Shown here: piece after piece, positions 35,203 through 43,136 of the stretch
How positions within the stretch are numbered: position 1 is the stretch's first letter
Layout of the letters: every line of letters begins with the position of its first letter
Source of the DNA: Porphyromonadaceae bacterium UBA7203
GTDB lineage: Bacteria; Bacteroidota; Bacteroidia; Bacteroidales; Muribaculaceae
Reading direction: 5' to 3'
Assembly: GCA_002490725.1 (NCBI GenBank)
Contig: DKUN01000021.1
Coordinates: 33,148 to 87,190 of the forward strand
DNA: 54,043 nt
The notes under the pieces: generated by a model
What the model was told of the DNA's origin: nothing
The model's input: the letters and a program-made list of their open reading frames with translations, nothing else
The model's database searches: none
Program-made: the position numbers and the translations under genes

Positions 35203-35417
35203 CGCACCGGGTCGAGGCAGAACAGTCCGACAGCAAGGCTGCTGAAGAATACCGTAGGGTTGCACCAGGCAATTAGTGCAATCAGTGCTGACGTGAAGCC
35301 GGCAATGACTCCGAGCAGGTTCAGAATGAGCGATACCGGGCCTCGGAGAGCGGGCGATTGGGTGTGGCGGGAAATTGCTGAAGAGTTGGTCATGGCGTTG
35401 TTTTTTTTAGGTTTCAC
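35190..35417 (-). CDS. Small two-helix membrane protein, hypothetical
   Basis: A 75-codon ORF convergent with rlmH, overlapping its last 13 nt. The product has a polar N-terminus and two hydrophobic segments (about residues 29-49 and 52-66). A second ATG at codon 9 (35393) is possible. I recognise no family. The upstream box GAACTTTG (35429-35422) misses one consensus base and lacks a partner at the right distance. The helical pattern and full use of the gap argue for a real gene; the overlap argues against. Confidence 0.45.
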   Translation of the reverse strand: MKPKKNNAMTNSSAISRHTQSPALRGPVSLILNLLGVIAGFTSALIALIAWCNPTVFFSSLAVGLFCLDPVRQSW

Positions 35418-35482
35418 ACCGCAAAGTTCGCCGTAACATGGGCAAAAACGATGCCCCTGTCAATAAAAAAGAGTTAAACTAC

Positions 35483-35514
35483 GCAGCCGCCGGAACCAGG
35501 GTTCCGGCGGCTGC
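35483..35514 (-). terminator. Hairpin terminator after the Bax inhibitor-1 gene
   Basis: Two 15-nt perfectly complementary arms (35483-35497 and 35500-35514) form a long GC-rich stem with a minimal loop. On the minus strand a run of six T occurs about 10 nt further on (35470-35465). It lies 26 nt after the stop codon at 35540. Confidence 0.75.
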
Positions 35515-35539
35515 TGTATGGTATGCTTATCGGCTTGCG

Positions 35540-36250
35540 TCAGTCGCGCGAGCTGCCGAAGAAGCGGAGCAGGTAGAGGAAGAGGTTGATAAAGTCGAGG
35601 TAGAGGTTCAGGGCGCCGATAGTGGCCAGGTGGCCTGTCGATGATGCGGGCATAATCTCGGCCATGCGCTTGATTTGCTGGGTGTCCCATGCAGTCAGGC
35701 CGATGAATATGGCTACGCCGGCGAATGAAATAATCCATTCAAAAGTCGAGTTGGCCCAGAAAATGTTGATTATAGAGCAGATAATCAGGCCGAAGAGCGC
35801 CATGATGAGGAGCGAGCCGAGTTTCGAGAGGTCGCTCTTGGTTGTGTAGCCATAAATGCTCATTGCGCCGAATGTGCCGGCACAGATGAAGAAGGTCTTG
35901 GCAATCGAGGCGCCGGTGTAGATTGCAAAAATCGGGCATAGCGCCAGGCCGTTGATGATTGCGAAGAGATAGAACAGGGCGGCTGCGGTGGTTGACTGCA
36001 TCTTGGTGATGCGGGCCGAAAGCAGCAATACGATTGCGATTTCGGCAATGAAGAGACCCCAGAACACGAACTGGTGGGTGAACATGAAGCTCAGGAATCC
36101 CTGTGAGAAGCCGAGCAGGGCCACGACTGCGGTGATGAGCAGGCCGAAAGTCATGTGCAGATACACGCCTTTCATGACCGTAGACACTCGAGAGCCTACG
36201 GCGTAATCTACGCCGCCATATTGCGGCATGTTGTATGGATAGTCAGACAC
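35540..36250 (-). CDS. Bax inhibitor-1/YccA family membrane protein
   Basis: 236 residues with seven predicted membrane helices after a short polar N-terminus. The family segment MKGVYLHMTFGLLITAVVAL and the C-terminal aspartate-containing stretch GLTAWDTQQIKRM, followed by ALNLYLDFINLFLYLLR, are typical. Bacterial members are proposed to act as pH-sensitive calcium leak channels; the role here is not known. It follows argS by 77 nt with no evident promoter, so it may be co-transcribed. Confidence 0.9.
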   Translation of the reverse strand: MSDYPYNMPQYGGVDYAVGSRVSTVMKGVYLHMTFGLLITAVVALLGFSQGFLSFMFTHQFVFWGLFIAEIAIVLLLSARITKMQSTTAAALFYLFAIINGLALCPIFAIYTGASIAKTFFICAGTFGAMSIYGYTTKSDLSKLGSLLIMALFGLIICSIINIFWANSTFEWIISFAGVAIFIGLTAWDTQQIKRMAEIMPASSTGHLATIGALNLYLDFINLFLYLLRFFGSSRD

Positions 36251-36327
36251 TTTAAATAAGGAGAATTAAGGGTTAAACATTATTGTGCAGAATTGAGGCT
36301 CGGATTAGAGGACGTCGGGGCTGTGGA

Positions 36328-38115
36328 TTACATACGTTCAACAACGCCGATGCCGAGCAGGTTCAGCGCTGTGCGGATGGTCGAGGCCGTTGCGTCGCTC
36401 AGAGCCAGGCGCAGCGAGCAGATTGCCCGGTCTTCCTCGCGCAGAATCGAGCAGTCGTGATAGAACTGGTTGTATTCCTTGACGAGGTCGTAGACGTAGT
36501 TGGCAATCAGAGCCGGCGAGTAGGTGCGTCCGGCTTCCTGAACGGTGTCGGGGAAGTCGGCCAGGCGCTGAATCAGCGCGATTTCGCGGTCGCCGGGTTC
36601 GACGGTCGAGTAGTCGCCGATTTCAAATCCGGCTTCGGCAGCCTTACGGAGTACCGAGCGTATGCGCGCGTAGGTATATTGGATGAAAGGGCCGGTGTTG
36701 CCGTTGAAGTCGATGCTTTCTTCGGGGTTGAAGGTCATGTTCTTGCGGGGGTCCACCTTGAGCAGGAAGTATTTCAGCGCTCCAAGGCCCACGGTTTCGG
36801 CCACGTTTTCAGCCTCGGCGGCGCTAAGACCGTCGAGTTTGCCGAGTTCGTCGCTTACCTTGCGGGCGTCGGCCACCATGGCTTCCATGAGGTCGTCGGC
36901 GTCGACAACCGTGCCTTCGCGGCTCTTCATCTTGCCGTTGGGCAGTTCCACCATGCCGTAGCTGAAGTGGACGAGGCTCTTGCCCCATTCGAAGCCGAGG
37001 CGGTCAAGCAGCAGCGACAGCACCTGGAAGTGATAGTTCTGCTCGTTGCCGACCACGTAGATCATTTTCGAGATAGGGTAGTCCTGATAGCGGAGTTTGG
37101 CCGTGCCGATATCCTGGGTCATGTAGACCGATGTTCCGTCGGCGCGCAGCAGTAGTTTGTGGTCGAGGCCGTCGGCGGTGAGGTCGGCCCAGACAGAGCC
37201 GTCTTCCTTGCGGTACATCACGCCCTTTTCGAGGCCTTCGAGCACCTTTTCCTTGCCTTCGAGATAGGTTTGGCTTTCGTAGTAGATTTTGTCGAAGTCA
37301 ACGCCCATGCGTTTGTAGGTTTCGTCGAAGCCGGCATAGACCCATTCGTTCATGCGGGCCCAGAGGGCGCGGATTTCAGGGTCGTTGTTTTCCCACTTCA
37401 CGAGCATGGCGCGGGCTTCGGCCATCAGGGCCGATGCTTTTTCGGCTTCCTCGTCGGTCATTCCCTGCTCTTTCAGGGTCTTGAGCTCTTCCTTGTAGTG
37501 CTTGTCGAAAAGCACGTAGAAGTCGCCGATAAGGTGGTCGCCCTTCTTGCCGGCGGTTTCGGGGGTTACGCCTTCGCCCCATTTCTGCCAGGCGAGCATC
37601 GATTTGCAGATGTGGATGCCGCGGTCGTTGACAATGTTGGTCTTGACCACGCGGTTGCCGCATGCGGCGATGATGCGCGACAGCGAGTAGCCGAGCAGGA
37701 TATTGCGGAGGTGGCCCAGGTGGAGGGGCTTGTTGGTGTTGGGCGACGAGTATTCGACCATTACCAGCGGAGCGTCGGCTGCGGGCGCGGTCAGTCCGTA
37801 GTCGGGCGTCTCGGCTATGTGGCGCAGCACTGCGTTCCAGTAGGTCGGCTCGATGACTATGTTCAGGAAGCCTTTGATAACGTTGAAACGGTTGACGGCC
37901 GGTTCGTTGTCGACCAGCCAGTTGCCTATTTCCGTGCCGACCTGCTCGGGCGCCTTGCGGGCGGCCTTGACCCAGGGAAAAGTCATTACGGTCAGGTTGC
38001 CCTCAAACTCCTTGCGGGTGGCTTGAGGCACGATGGTGTCGGCGGGCGCGTCGATGCCGTAGAGTTCTTTGACGGCACGGCTCACGGCCTCGGCGATAAT
38101 CTTGTCTACAATCAT
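36328..38115 (-). CDS. argS: Arginine--tRNA ligase
   Basis: A class I synthetase of 595 residues. The HIGH-type motif is HLGH at 132-135 inside SPNTNKPLHLGHLRN. The signature region reads GKMKSREGT, a common ArgS variant of KMSKS. An N-terminal arginyl-specific domain (about 1-105) and a C-terminal DALR anticodon-binding domain complete the enzyme. A promoter lies 40 nt upstream. Confidence 0.95.
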   Translation of the reverse strand: MIVDKIIAEAVSRAVKELYGIDAPADTIVPQATRKEFEGNLTVMTFPWVKAARKAPEQVGTEIGNWLVDNEPAVNRFNVIKGFLNIVIEPTYWNAVLRHIAETPDYGLTAPAADAPLVMVEYSSPNTNKPLHLGHLRNILLGYSLSRIIAACGNRVVKTNIVNDRGIHICKSMLAWQKWGEGVTPETAGKKGDHLIGDFYVLFDKHYKEELKTLKEQGMTDEEAEKASALMAEARAMLVKWENNDPEIRALWARMNEWVYAGFDETYKRMGVDFDKIYYESQTYLEGKEKVLEGLEKGVMYRKEDGSVWADLTADGLDHKLLLRADGTSVYMTQDIGTAKLRYQDYPISKMIYVVGNEQNYHFQVLSLLLDRLGFEWGKSLVHFSYGMVELPNGKMKSREGTVVDADDLMEAMVADARKVSDELGKLDGLSAAEAENVAETVGLGALKYFLLKVDPRKNMTFNPEESIDFNGNTGPFIQYTYARIRSVLRKAAEAGFEIGDYSTVEPGDREIALIQRLADFPDTVQEAGRTYSPALIANYVYDLVKEYNQFYHDCSILREEDRAICSLRLALSDATASTIRTALNLLGIGVVERM

Positions 38116-38153
38116 TATTGTTCAGTTGCTGATTTCGGGTTGTTAAAGAGCCG

Positions 38154-38184
38154 CAAATTTACGGCTTTTTGGCGAAATCTGCAA
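38154..38184 (-). promoter_or_regulatory. Promoter of argS
   Basis: On the minus strand: TTG (38184-38182), 20 nt, then TAAATTTG (38161-38154). Predicted start near 38147, with a leader of about 32 nt. The -33 element begins 5 nt after the stop codon of the 46-codon ORF at 38189-38329. Confidence 0.65.
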
Positions 38185-38188
38185 TCTT

Positions 38189-38329
38189 TTAATTGAGGAT
38201 AATGCCTCCGGCTGCGGGGCTGTAGGCTCTTGCGAACTGCTTGATGAAAGCGATTGTCAGTTGGCGGGGTGAGGCGGAGGCTGGGGTTTCGGCTCGGGCC
38301 GACAGTATTGGAGTAGAAATTTCAGCCAT
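38189..38329 (-). CDS. Candidate 46-residue small protein
   Basis: An uninterrupted ATG-to-TAA frame of 46 codons fills most of the 284-nt gap between argS and the sulfatase-like gene. The product starts MAEISTPILSAR and ends in AFIKQFARAYSPAAGGIILN. It has an amphipathic helix-like centre (LTIAFIKQFARAY) and a short hydrophobic tail, with no signal peptide. I have a vague recollection of similar short Bacteroidales ORFs ending in a hydrophobic stretch plus LN, but cannot verify it. No strong promoter is visible upstream, so it may be read through from the sulfatase-like gene, 70 nt away. Confidence 0.45.
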   Translation of the reverse strand: MAEISTPILSARAETPASASPRQLTIAFIKQFARAYSPAAGGIILN

Positions 38330-38399
38330 AGGCAGGAAGTGCTTTTTTGATGATGTGATTATGTTGTCGATACACCATACTAACGCCGGCGGCCGGAAT

Positions 38400-40007
38400 T
38401 TAGTATAAATTCTCTAAAAATTTTGCGTCGCAACGTGCGCGAATCAGCAACTCGCTGACGCGCCACGCCTCGTCAGGGGTGGGCCGTGGAACGGAATCGG
38501 CCGTCAAGCTGCGTCCGACGCCGCGATAGCGGCTGTCGACGCCCATTATGTCGAGCAGCGTCGGAAAGACATCGGCCTGATTTGCCGTTTCGCCGATGGT
38601 GCGTGTGATGCCCGAGTTGAGAATCAGCAGTGGAACCGTATGGCAGGCCATTGCCGGCGATAATGCTGATTCGCGTACGTGGTGGTCGCCCGTAACGGCA
38701 ATCACAGTGTTATCATACAGGCTGTCTGCTTTCAGGCTGCTTATAAACGATTTCATTGCGTTATCCAAGTGGCGGCATTCGGCAAGATAGTTGCGGTCGC
38801 GGATGTCAAGGCCGTCGTCGGGCGAGCCGTAGGTTGTCGATGTGTTGTTCTCTTTGTAAGGGTCGTGCATCGAAACCGTGGTCACAGTCATCATGAACGG
38901 TTCGGGCAGTGAATCGGCTACCTGGGCGGCGCGCCTGAGAATCAGTGAATCGGCGTTGTGGAGGTTCTTGATGACGTCGGCTATCATAGCGTCGTAGCCA
39001 TAGCTGCGGTTGGTGACGTTGTGGTGCCACAGTCTGGCCGATTCGCCAATGACTTCGATGGCTGTGTGTTTTTCAAGGAGTTTCGGCAGGCCCGGGTATG
39101 CTGTGGCTGCATAGTTGGCCACCAGAGGCTCGTCGCGGAGCGGAAGCAGGCCGGTTGTCAGGATGAACTGGCCGTCTGACGAGCGGCCGACGCTTATCTG
39201 CGACTCGAGCCGCGGTGCGGCCAGGGTGCCTTCGGTGCCGATGAGTCCGGTCAGGAACGGCATGGCGTCGCTATGGTCAAGCGTGGTGGAATTCCATGAT
39301 TCCACAATGATCAGAATCAGATTCTTGTCGCTTGTGCTTGCGGGGAGAGAACTGCGGGTGTTTGCCCGCAGATAGTCGGCAATGAAGGCCTTGTCATCGT
39401 CGGTTAATGACAGGGTTTTCGGGAAGGCGGATGTTACGGCCTGTTGCAGATAGGGGAGCAGTCCGTGGGTGTTGAGGCGCGCATATAAAGTGAATTGGCT
39501 GGTTTCTTTGTATCGTGTGCGCTGAAATTCTACTATCGGCATCACGTATTCAAAATCGAGGCAGTCTTCTTTATACCATATATAATTGCGCCTCACATCG
39601 AGCGCATAGCGTGCAAACGGACAGACAAGCAGAGTGGCGGCGGCCGCAGCACGCAGAGCGGGCGGAAATTTACGCGCCTCCGACAGCCGGCGTCCTATCG
39701 CCATGCCGGCGGCAATCAGGATGAAAAGCGGTGCGAAAATATAGAGCAGGTCACTCGGGCGGAATGAGTCGGCAGCGCCCTTGAGCGTAAAGGTGTTGAA
39801 CGCGTCGCCGCTGAATAAGGCCGCCGGGCCGGGAATGTCATCAAAATTGCGGAAGTACAGAATGTTGACTTCAATCAGCACGGTCAACAGCGGAAAGATT
39901 ACCCAGACGGCTTTGCGCCACTTGCGCGGCACTATGAAATAGGGCAGAGCCGGAATCAGGGCGTCGCAAAGGGTGTTGGCCAGTAGCATTGACGCCCGCT
40001 TCGGCAT
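38400..40007 (-). CDS. LTA synthase/sulfatase-fold membrane enzyme, possibly N-terminally damaged
   Basis: 535 residues: three or four membrane helices (within about 8-135), then a periplasmic alkaline-phosphatase-fold domain (about 228-510) of the sulfatase/LtaS group. Metal and catalytic landmarks are VESWNS (235-240), SSDGQF (276-281) and GDHH (near 455). Ser276 sits where LtaS uses threonine as nucleophile. Such enzymes usually transfer phosphoglycerol or phosphoethanolamine to an envelope glycan or lipid; the substrate is unknown. The first ATG in frame is at 40007. Upstream, another frame encodes a plausible missing first helix (see 40020-40104), so the true gene may be longer or frameshifted. 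Confidence 0.75.
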   Translation of the reverse strand: MPKRASMLLANTLCDALIPALPYFIVPRKWRKAVWVIFPLLTVLIEVNILYFRNFDDIPGPAALFSGDAFNTFTLKGAADSFRPSDLLYIFAPLFILIAAGMAIGRRLSEARKFPPALRAAAAATLLVCPFARYALDVRRNYIWYKEDCLDFEYVMPIVEFQRTRYKETSQFTLYARLNTHGLLPYLQQAVTSAFPKTLSLTDDDKAFIADYLRANTRSSLPASTSDKNLILIIVESWNSTTLDHSDAMPFLTGLIGTEGTLAAPRLESQISVGRSSDGQFILTTGLLPLRDEPLVANYAATAYPGLPKLLEKHTAIEVIGESARLWHHNVTNRSYGYDAMIADVIKNLHNADSLILRRAAQVADSLPEPFMMTVTTVSMHDPYKENNTSTTYGSPDDGLDIRDRNYLAECRHLDNAMKSFISSLKADSLYDNTVIAVTGDHHVRESALSPAMACHTVPLLILNSGITRTIGETANQADVFPTLLDIMGVDSRYRGVGRSLTADSVPRPTPDEAWRVSELLIRARCDAKFLENLY

Positions 40008-40019
40008 GCCGAGCAGAAT

Positions 40020-40104
40020 ATACTGACCGATTAAACAGCCACCAACAACACCCTGTCAGAATTAGACCGAATGTGATGGCGGGATGTTTGCGTATGAAAT
40101 TTAT
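40020..40104 (-). other. Out-of-frame remnant of a first membrane helix for the sulfatase-like gene
   Basis: Read from 40104 on the minus strand, this frame gives INFIRKHPAITFGLILTG, then CCWWLFNRSVY. It is a basic start followed by a hydrophobic helix, just as expected at the N-terminus of this enzyme type. It is one frame off the downstream ORF and lacks an ATG: an ATA stands where the initiator might be. Skipping one nucleotide near 40020 would join it to ILLGMPKRASML. It may be a decayed N-terminus, a sequencing error or chance. Confidence 0.4.
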
Positions 40105-40133
40105 TGTTGTGGAATTGAGGGCTGAACCGGATG

Positions 40134-40141
40134 CAAAGGTA
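40134..40141 (-). promoter_or_regulatory. Candidate -7 box for the sulfatase-like gene
   Basis: TACCTTTG on the minus strand matches TAnnTTTG. No clear TTG stands 19-21 nt upstream. It lies 127 nt before the annotated ATG but only about 30 nt before the out-of-frame helix segment, which fits the idea that the original start was further upstream. Confidence 0.4.
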
Positions 40142-40193
40142 AGTAAATTTATTTGTTCACCGGGCCGGCATGTTGTAAAACATATGGCGCGGC

Positions 40194-40225
40194 TTGCTTT
40201 TGCCGGGATTTTTTGCGTAACTTGG
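40194..40225 (+). promoter_or_regulatory. Candidate weak promoter of the EF-G paralogue gene
   Basis: TTG (40194-40196), 21 nt, then TAACTTGG (40218-40225), one base off TAnnTTTG. A start near 40232 would give a leader of about 47 nt. A 14-bp inverted repeat (ATGTT, 4 nt, AACAT; 40170-40183) sits about 55 nt upstream of that start, and GTCATTGTGAC (40230-40240), a 4-bp inverted repeat, covers the start itself. A weak core with nearby dyads suggests activator control. Confidence 0.35.
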
Positions 40226-40278
40226 GGGCGTCATTGTGACGTTAATGTAATATCCAACCTTTAAATACCTATACCGGA

Positions 40279-42435
40279 ATGAAAGTCTACAAAACCCACG
40301 AAATCAAAAACATTGCCCTGCTTGGCAGCAAGGGCTCCGGAAAAACCACACTCGCCGAGGCTATGCTCTACGAGTGTGGAGTTATAAAACGCCGTGGCAC
40401 AGTCGACGCCGGCAATACCGTCTGCGACTATTTCCCCGTTGAAAAGGAATATGGCTATTCCGTATTTTCCACTATATTTTACGCTGAGTTTCTTGGTCGC
40501 AAGCTGAACTTCATTGACTGCCCGGGCGCTGATGACTTTGTCGGCGCGGCTGTTACGGCTCTGAATGTCACCGATACGGCCGTTATTGTGGTCAACGCGC
40601 AATATGGAGTCGAGGTGGGCACGCAGAATCAGTTCCGCACCACCGCCGGCCTCAAGCAGCCCGTAATCTTTGCCCTCAATCAGCTTGACGGCGAAAAGGC
40701 CGACTATGAGAATGTGGTTGAACAGATGCGCGAAATTTTCGGCAACAAGGTCGTTCAGATTCAATATCCGCTGCAGTGCGGTCCAGGCTTCAATGCAATG
40801 ATTGACGTGCTGCTGATGAAGAAATATGAGTGGGGTCCCGAAGGCGGCGTGCCCACGATTTCAGAAATTCCCGCCGAGGAGATGGAGCGCGCCACCGAAC
40901 TCCACAAGGCGCTGGTCGAGGCCGCTGCCGAAAACGACGAGTCGCTGATGGAGAAATTCTTCGACGCAGGCCACCTTACCGAAGACGAAATGCGCGAAGG
41001 CATCCGCAAGGGCCTCGTTGACCGTTCGATTTATCCGGTTTTCTGTGTCAGCGCCGCCAAGGATATGGGCGTGCGCCGCATGATGGAGTTCCTCGGCAAT
41101 GTGGTTCCCTTTGTCGAGGAGATGCCCGCGCCCGAGGCTACCGACGGCACCGTTGTCGAGCCTAAGAGCGACGGCCCGCTGAGTCTCTATGTGTTCAAAA
41201 CGTCGGTTGAGCCGCATATCGGTGAAGTCAGCTACTTCAAGGTTATGAGCGGCACGCTCAAAGCCGGCGCCGACCTCAACAATGTGTCGCGCGACAGCAA
41301 GGAGCGAGTTGCCCAGATTTATGCCGTGTGCGGCCAGATCCGCACCCAGGTCGACGAGCTCTGTGCAGGCGATATCGGCGCTACGGTCAAACTCAAGGAC
41401 GTGCGCACCGGCAATTCGCTCGATGAGAAGGGCTGTGACTGGGCTTATGACTTCATTCGCTATCCCGAACCCAAATATACGCGTGCAATCCGTCCCGTTA
41501 CCGAGAGCGACTCCGAAAAACTCATGGAGATTCTGACCCGAATGCATGAGGAAGACCCCACGTGGGTGGTTGAACAAAGCCGCGAACTCAAGCAGACCTT
41601 GGTAAAGGGTCAGGGCGAGTTTCACCTGCGCACGCTCAAATGGCGAGTTGAAAACAACGATAAGCTGCCCATTACCTTCGAGGAGCCGAAAATCCCCTAT
41701 CGTGAAACCATCACCAAGGCGGCCCGTGCCGACTATCGCCACAAGAAGCAGAGCGGCGGTTCGGGTCAGTTCGGCGAGGTCCACCTGATTGTTGAACCCT
41801 ACACCGACGGCATGCCCGCCCCCGATACCTACAAGTTCGGCTCTCAGGAGTTCAAGATGAACGTGCGCGACACCCAGGAGATTCCCCTGGCATGGGGCGG
41901 CAAGCTGGTTGTTGTCAACTGCATTGTCGGCGGCGCCATCGACGCCCGGTTCATTCCGGCTATCGTCAAGGGTCTGATGGACCGCATGGAGCAGGGCCCG
42001 CTTACCGGCAGCTATGCACGCGACGTCCGCGTGTGCATCTACGACGGTAAGATGCACCCCGTTGACTCAAATGAGATTTCCTTCCGCCTGGCCGGCCGCA
42101 ACGCCTTCTCCGAAGCTTTCCGCAACGCCAACCCGAAGGTGCTCGAGCCTGTCTATGACGTTGACGTGATGGTGCCCGGCGATGTTATGGGCGACGTTAT
42201 GAGCGACCTGCAGGGCCGCAGGGCCATCATCATGGGCATGACCAGCGAGAATGGCTTCGAGAAGATCTCGGCCCGTGTGCCTCTGAAGGAAATGAGCAGC
42301 TACTCGACCGCACTGAGCGCCATTACCGGCGGACGCTCGTCGTTTACCATGCGCTTCAGCGGCTATGAGCTTGTGCCTTCCGATGTTCAGGAGAAACTGC
42401 TCAAGGCCTATGCCGACTCTCAGACCGACGAATAA
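40279..42435 (+). CDS. EF-G paralogue with degenerate GTPase motifs (EF-G2 type)
   Basis: 718 residues with the full five-domain EF-G layout. The P-loop is kept (GSKGSGKT, 16-23). Switch I reads EKEYGYSV (55-62) in place of the usual RGITI segment. The G3 motif is DCPGADDF instead of DTPGHVDF, so the catalytic histidine is Ala84. G4 is NQLD (134-137) instead of NKMD. Domain IV keeps the SGGSGQFGEVHL region. This matches the Bacteroides EF-G2 described as supporting translocation without GTP hydrolysis and needed for gut colonisation. The canonical fusA is not in the window. The gene stands alone, with a hairpin after it. Confidence 0.88.
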   Translation: MKVYKTHEIKNIALLGSKGSGKTTLAEAMLYECGVIKRRGTVDAGNTVCDYFPVEKEYGYSVFSTIFYAEFLGRKLNFIDCPGADDFVGAAVTALNVTDTAVIVVNAQYGVEVGTQNQFRTTAGLKQPVIFALNQLDGEKADYENVVEQMREIFGNKVVQIQYPLQCGPGFNAMIDVLLMKKYEWGPEGGVPTISEIPAEEMERATELHKALVEAAAENDESLMEKFFDAGHLTEDEMREGIRKGLVDRSIYPVFCVSAAKDMGVRRMMEFLGNVVPFVEEMPAPEATDGTVVEPKSDGPLSLYVFKTSVEPHIGEVSYFKVMSGTLKAGADLNNVSRDSKERVAQIYAVCGQIRTQVDELCAGDIGATVKLKDVRTGNSLDEKGCDWAYDFIRYPEPKYTRAIRPVTESDSEKLMEILTRMHEEDPTWVVEQSRELKQTLVKGQGEFHLRTLKWRVENNDKLPITFEEPKIPYRETITKAARADYRHKKQSGGSGQFGEVHLIVEPYTDGMPAPDTYKFGSQEFKMNVRDTQEIPLAWGGKLVVVNCIVGGAIDARFIPAIVKGLMDRMEQGPLTGSYARDVRVCIYDGKMHPVDSNEISFRLAGRNAFSEAFRNANPKVLEPVYDVDVMVPGDVMGDVMSDLQGRRAIIMGMTSENGFEKISARVPLKEMSSYSTALSAITGGRSSFTMRFSGYELVPSDVQEKLLKAYADSQTDE

Positions 42436-42459
42436 TTCAAATTTCAGACAATAACTTTC

Positions 42460-42498
42460 GAGAGGCTGCGTCATGTTTTCAGCATGGCGCGGCCTCTC
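42460..42498 (+). terminator. Hairpin terminator after the EF-G paralogue
   Basis: Arms of 16 nt (42460-42475 and 42483-42498, starting GAGAGGC and ending GCCTCTC) pair with two G-T pairs and a 7-nt loop, 25 nt after the stop. No T-run follows. It lies between convergent genes and may act in both directions. Confidence 0.65.
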
Positions 42499-42533
42499 TC
42501 AATCTATCCATATATGTATGCGTCAATCGCCGG

Positions 42534-43028
42534 TCAGAAGCGGCGGGGCGTCACTTCCACCTCGTTGAGGTTGATGGTCACGTCGGCGGCGGGAAACTCC
42601 ATCATCGGCAGCGAGGTGTCGCCGAAGCCGTGAGGCGTCAGGCTGAACAGAATCGGAATCATCAGGGCCGTGCTGACACTGTCGGTGCCGTTGCGCAGCG
42701 TGGGCTTGAACGGCCCGATCTGGCTGACGGCCCTGACCGCTTCGGCGTCGAGCGAGAACACGTGTGACGACTTGGCGACCTTTACGTCCGTGACCTTTCC
42801 TTCGCGGTCAACTATAAACGAAACCACCACCTCGCCCTGCTCGCGGCTGCGGGCGGCTGTGGCCGGGTAGGTCAGCGTCTGGCGCAGGCGTCTGTAGGCG
42901 AGTCCGTCGTTGAGAAACGCGGCGTCGGCCTCGAAGCTGTCGGCGCGACGTTGAGGCAGCGATTCTGTGGCGGTCAGCGTGACTATGGCGACTGCTGCCG
43001 CCATGATAATTAACGATAGTTTTTTCAT
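42534..43028 (-). CDS. Periplasmic TonB C-terminal domain protein
   Basis: 164 residues from the ATG at 43028 (MKKLSLIIM). A signal peptide or signal anchor (about 4-21) is followed by a TonB C-terminal domain (about 45-110): RLRQTLTYPATAAR, GEVVVSFIVDREGKVTDVKV and GPFKPTL. It lacks the long Pro-rich spacer of true TonB, so it may be a stand-alone domain protein rather than an energy transducer. It diverges from feoAB and converges with the EF-G paralogue. An in-frame upstream start (43064) gives no better signal peptide. Confidence 0.75.
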   Translation of the reverse strand: MKKLSLIIMAAAVAIVTLTATESLPQRRADSFEADAAFLNDGLAYRRLRQTLTYPATAARSREQGEVVVSFIVDREGKVTDVKVAKSSHVFSLDAEAVRAVSQIGPFKPTLRNGTDSVSTALMIPILFSLTPHGFGDTSLPMMEFPAADVTINLNEVEVTPRRF

Positions 43029-43116
43029 AACTGATGTCAGAATAGAGTGTTGGTATATAATCATATAACAACCGATGCCGCCTCAGAAGTTCGCGTGGGT
43101 GGGGCGGAGGCGGGTA

Positions 43117-43136
43117 AATACCCTTTGGAGGGTATT
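43117..43136. promoter_or_regulatory. Perfect inverted repeat over the feoAB promoter (candidate operator)
   Basis: AATACCC, 6 nt, GGGTATT: two exact 7-bp arms. The right arm overlaps the proposed -33 TTG (43135-43137). A bound protein there would block RNA polymerase, as expected for an iron-responsive repressor; the protein itself is not identified. Confidence 0.5.
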
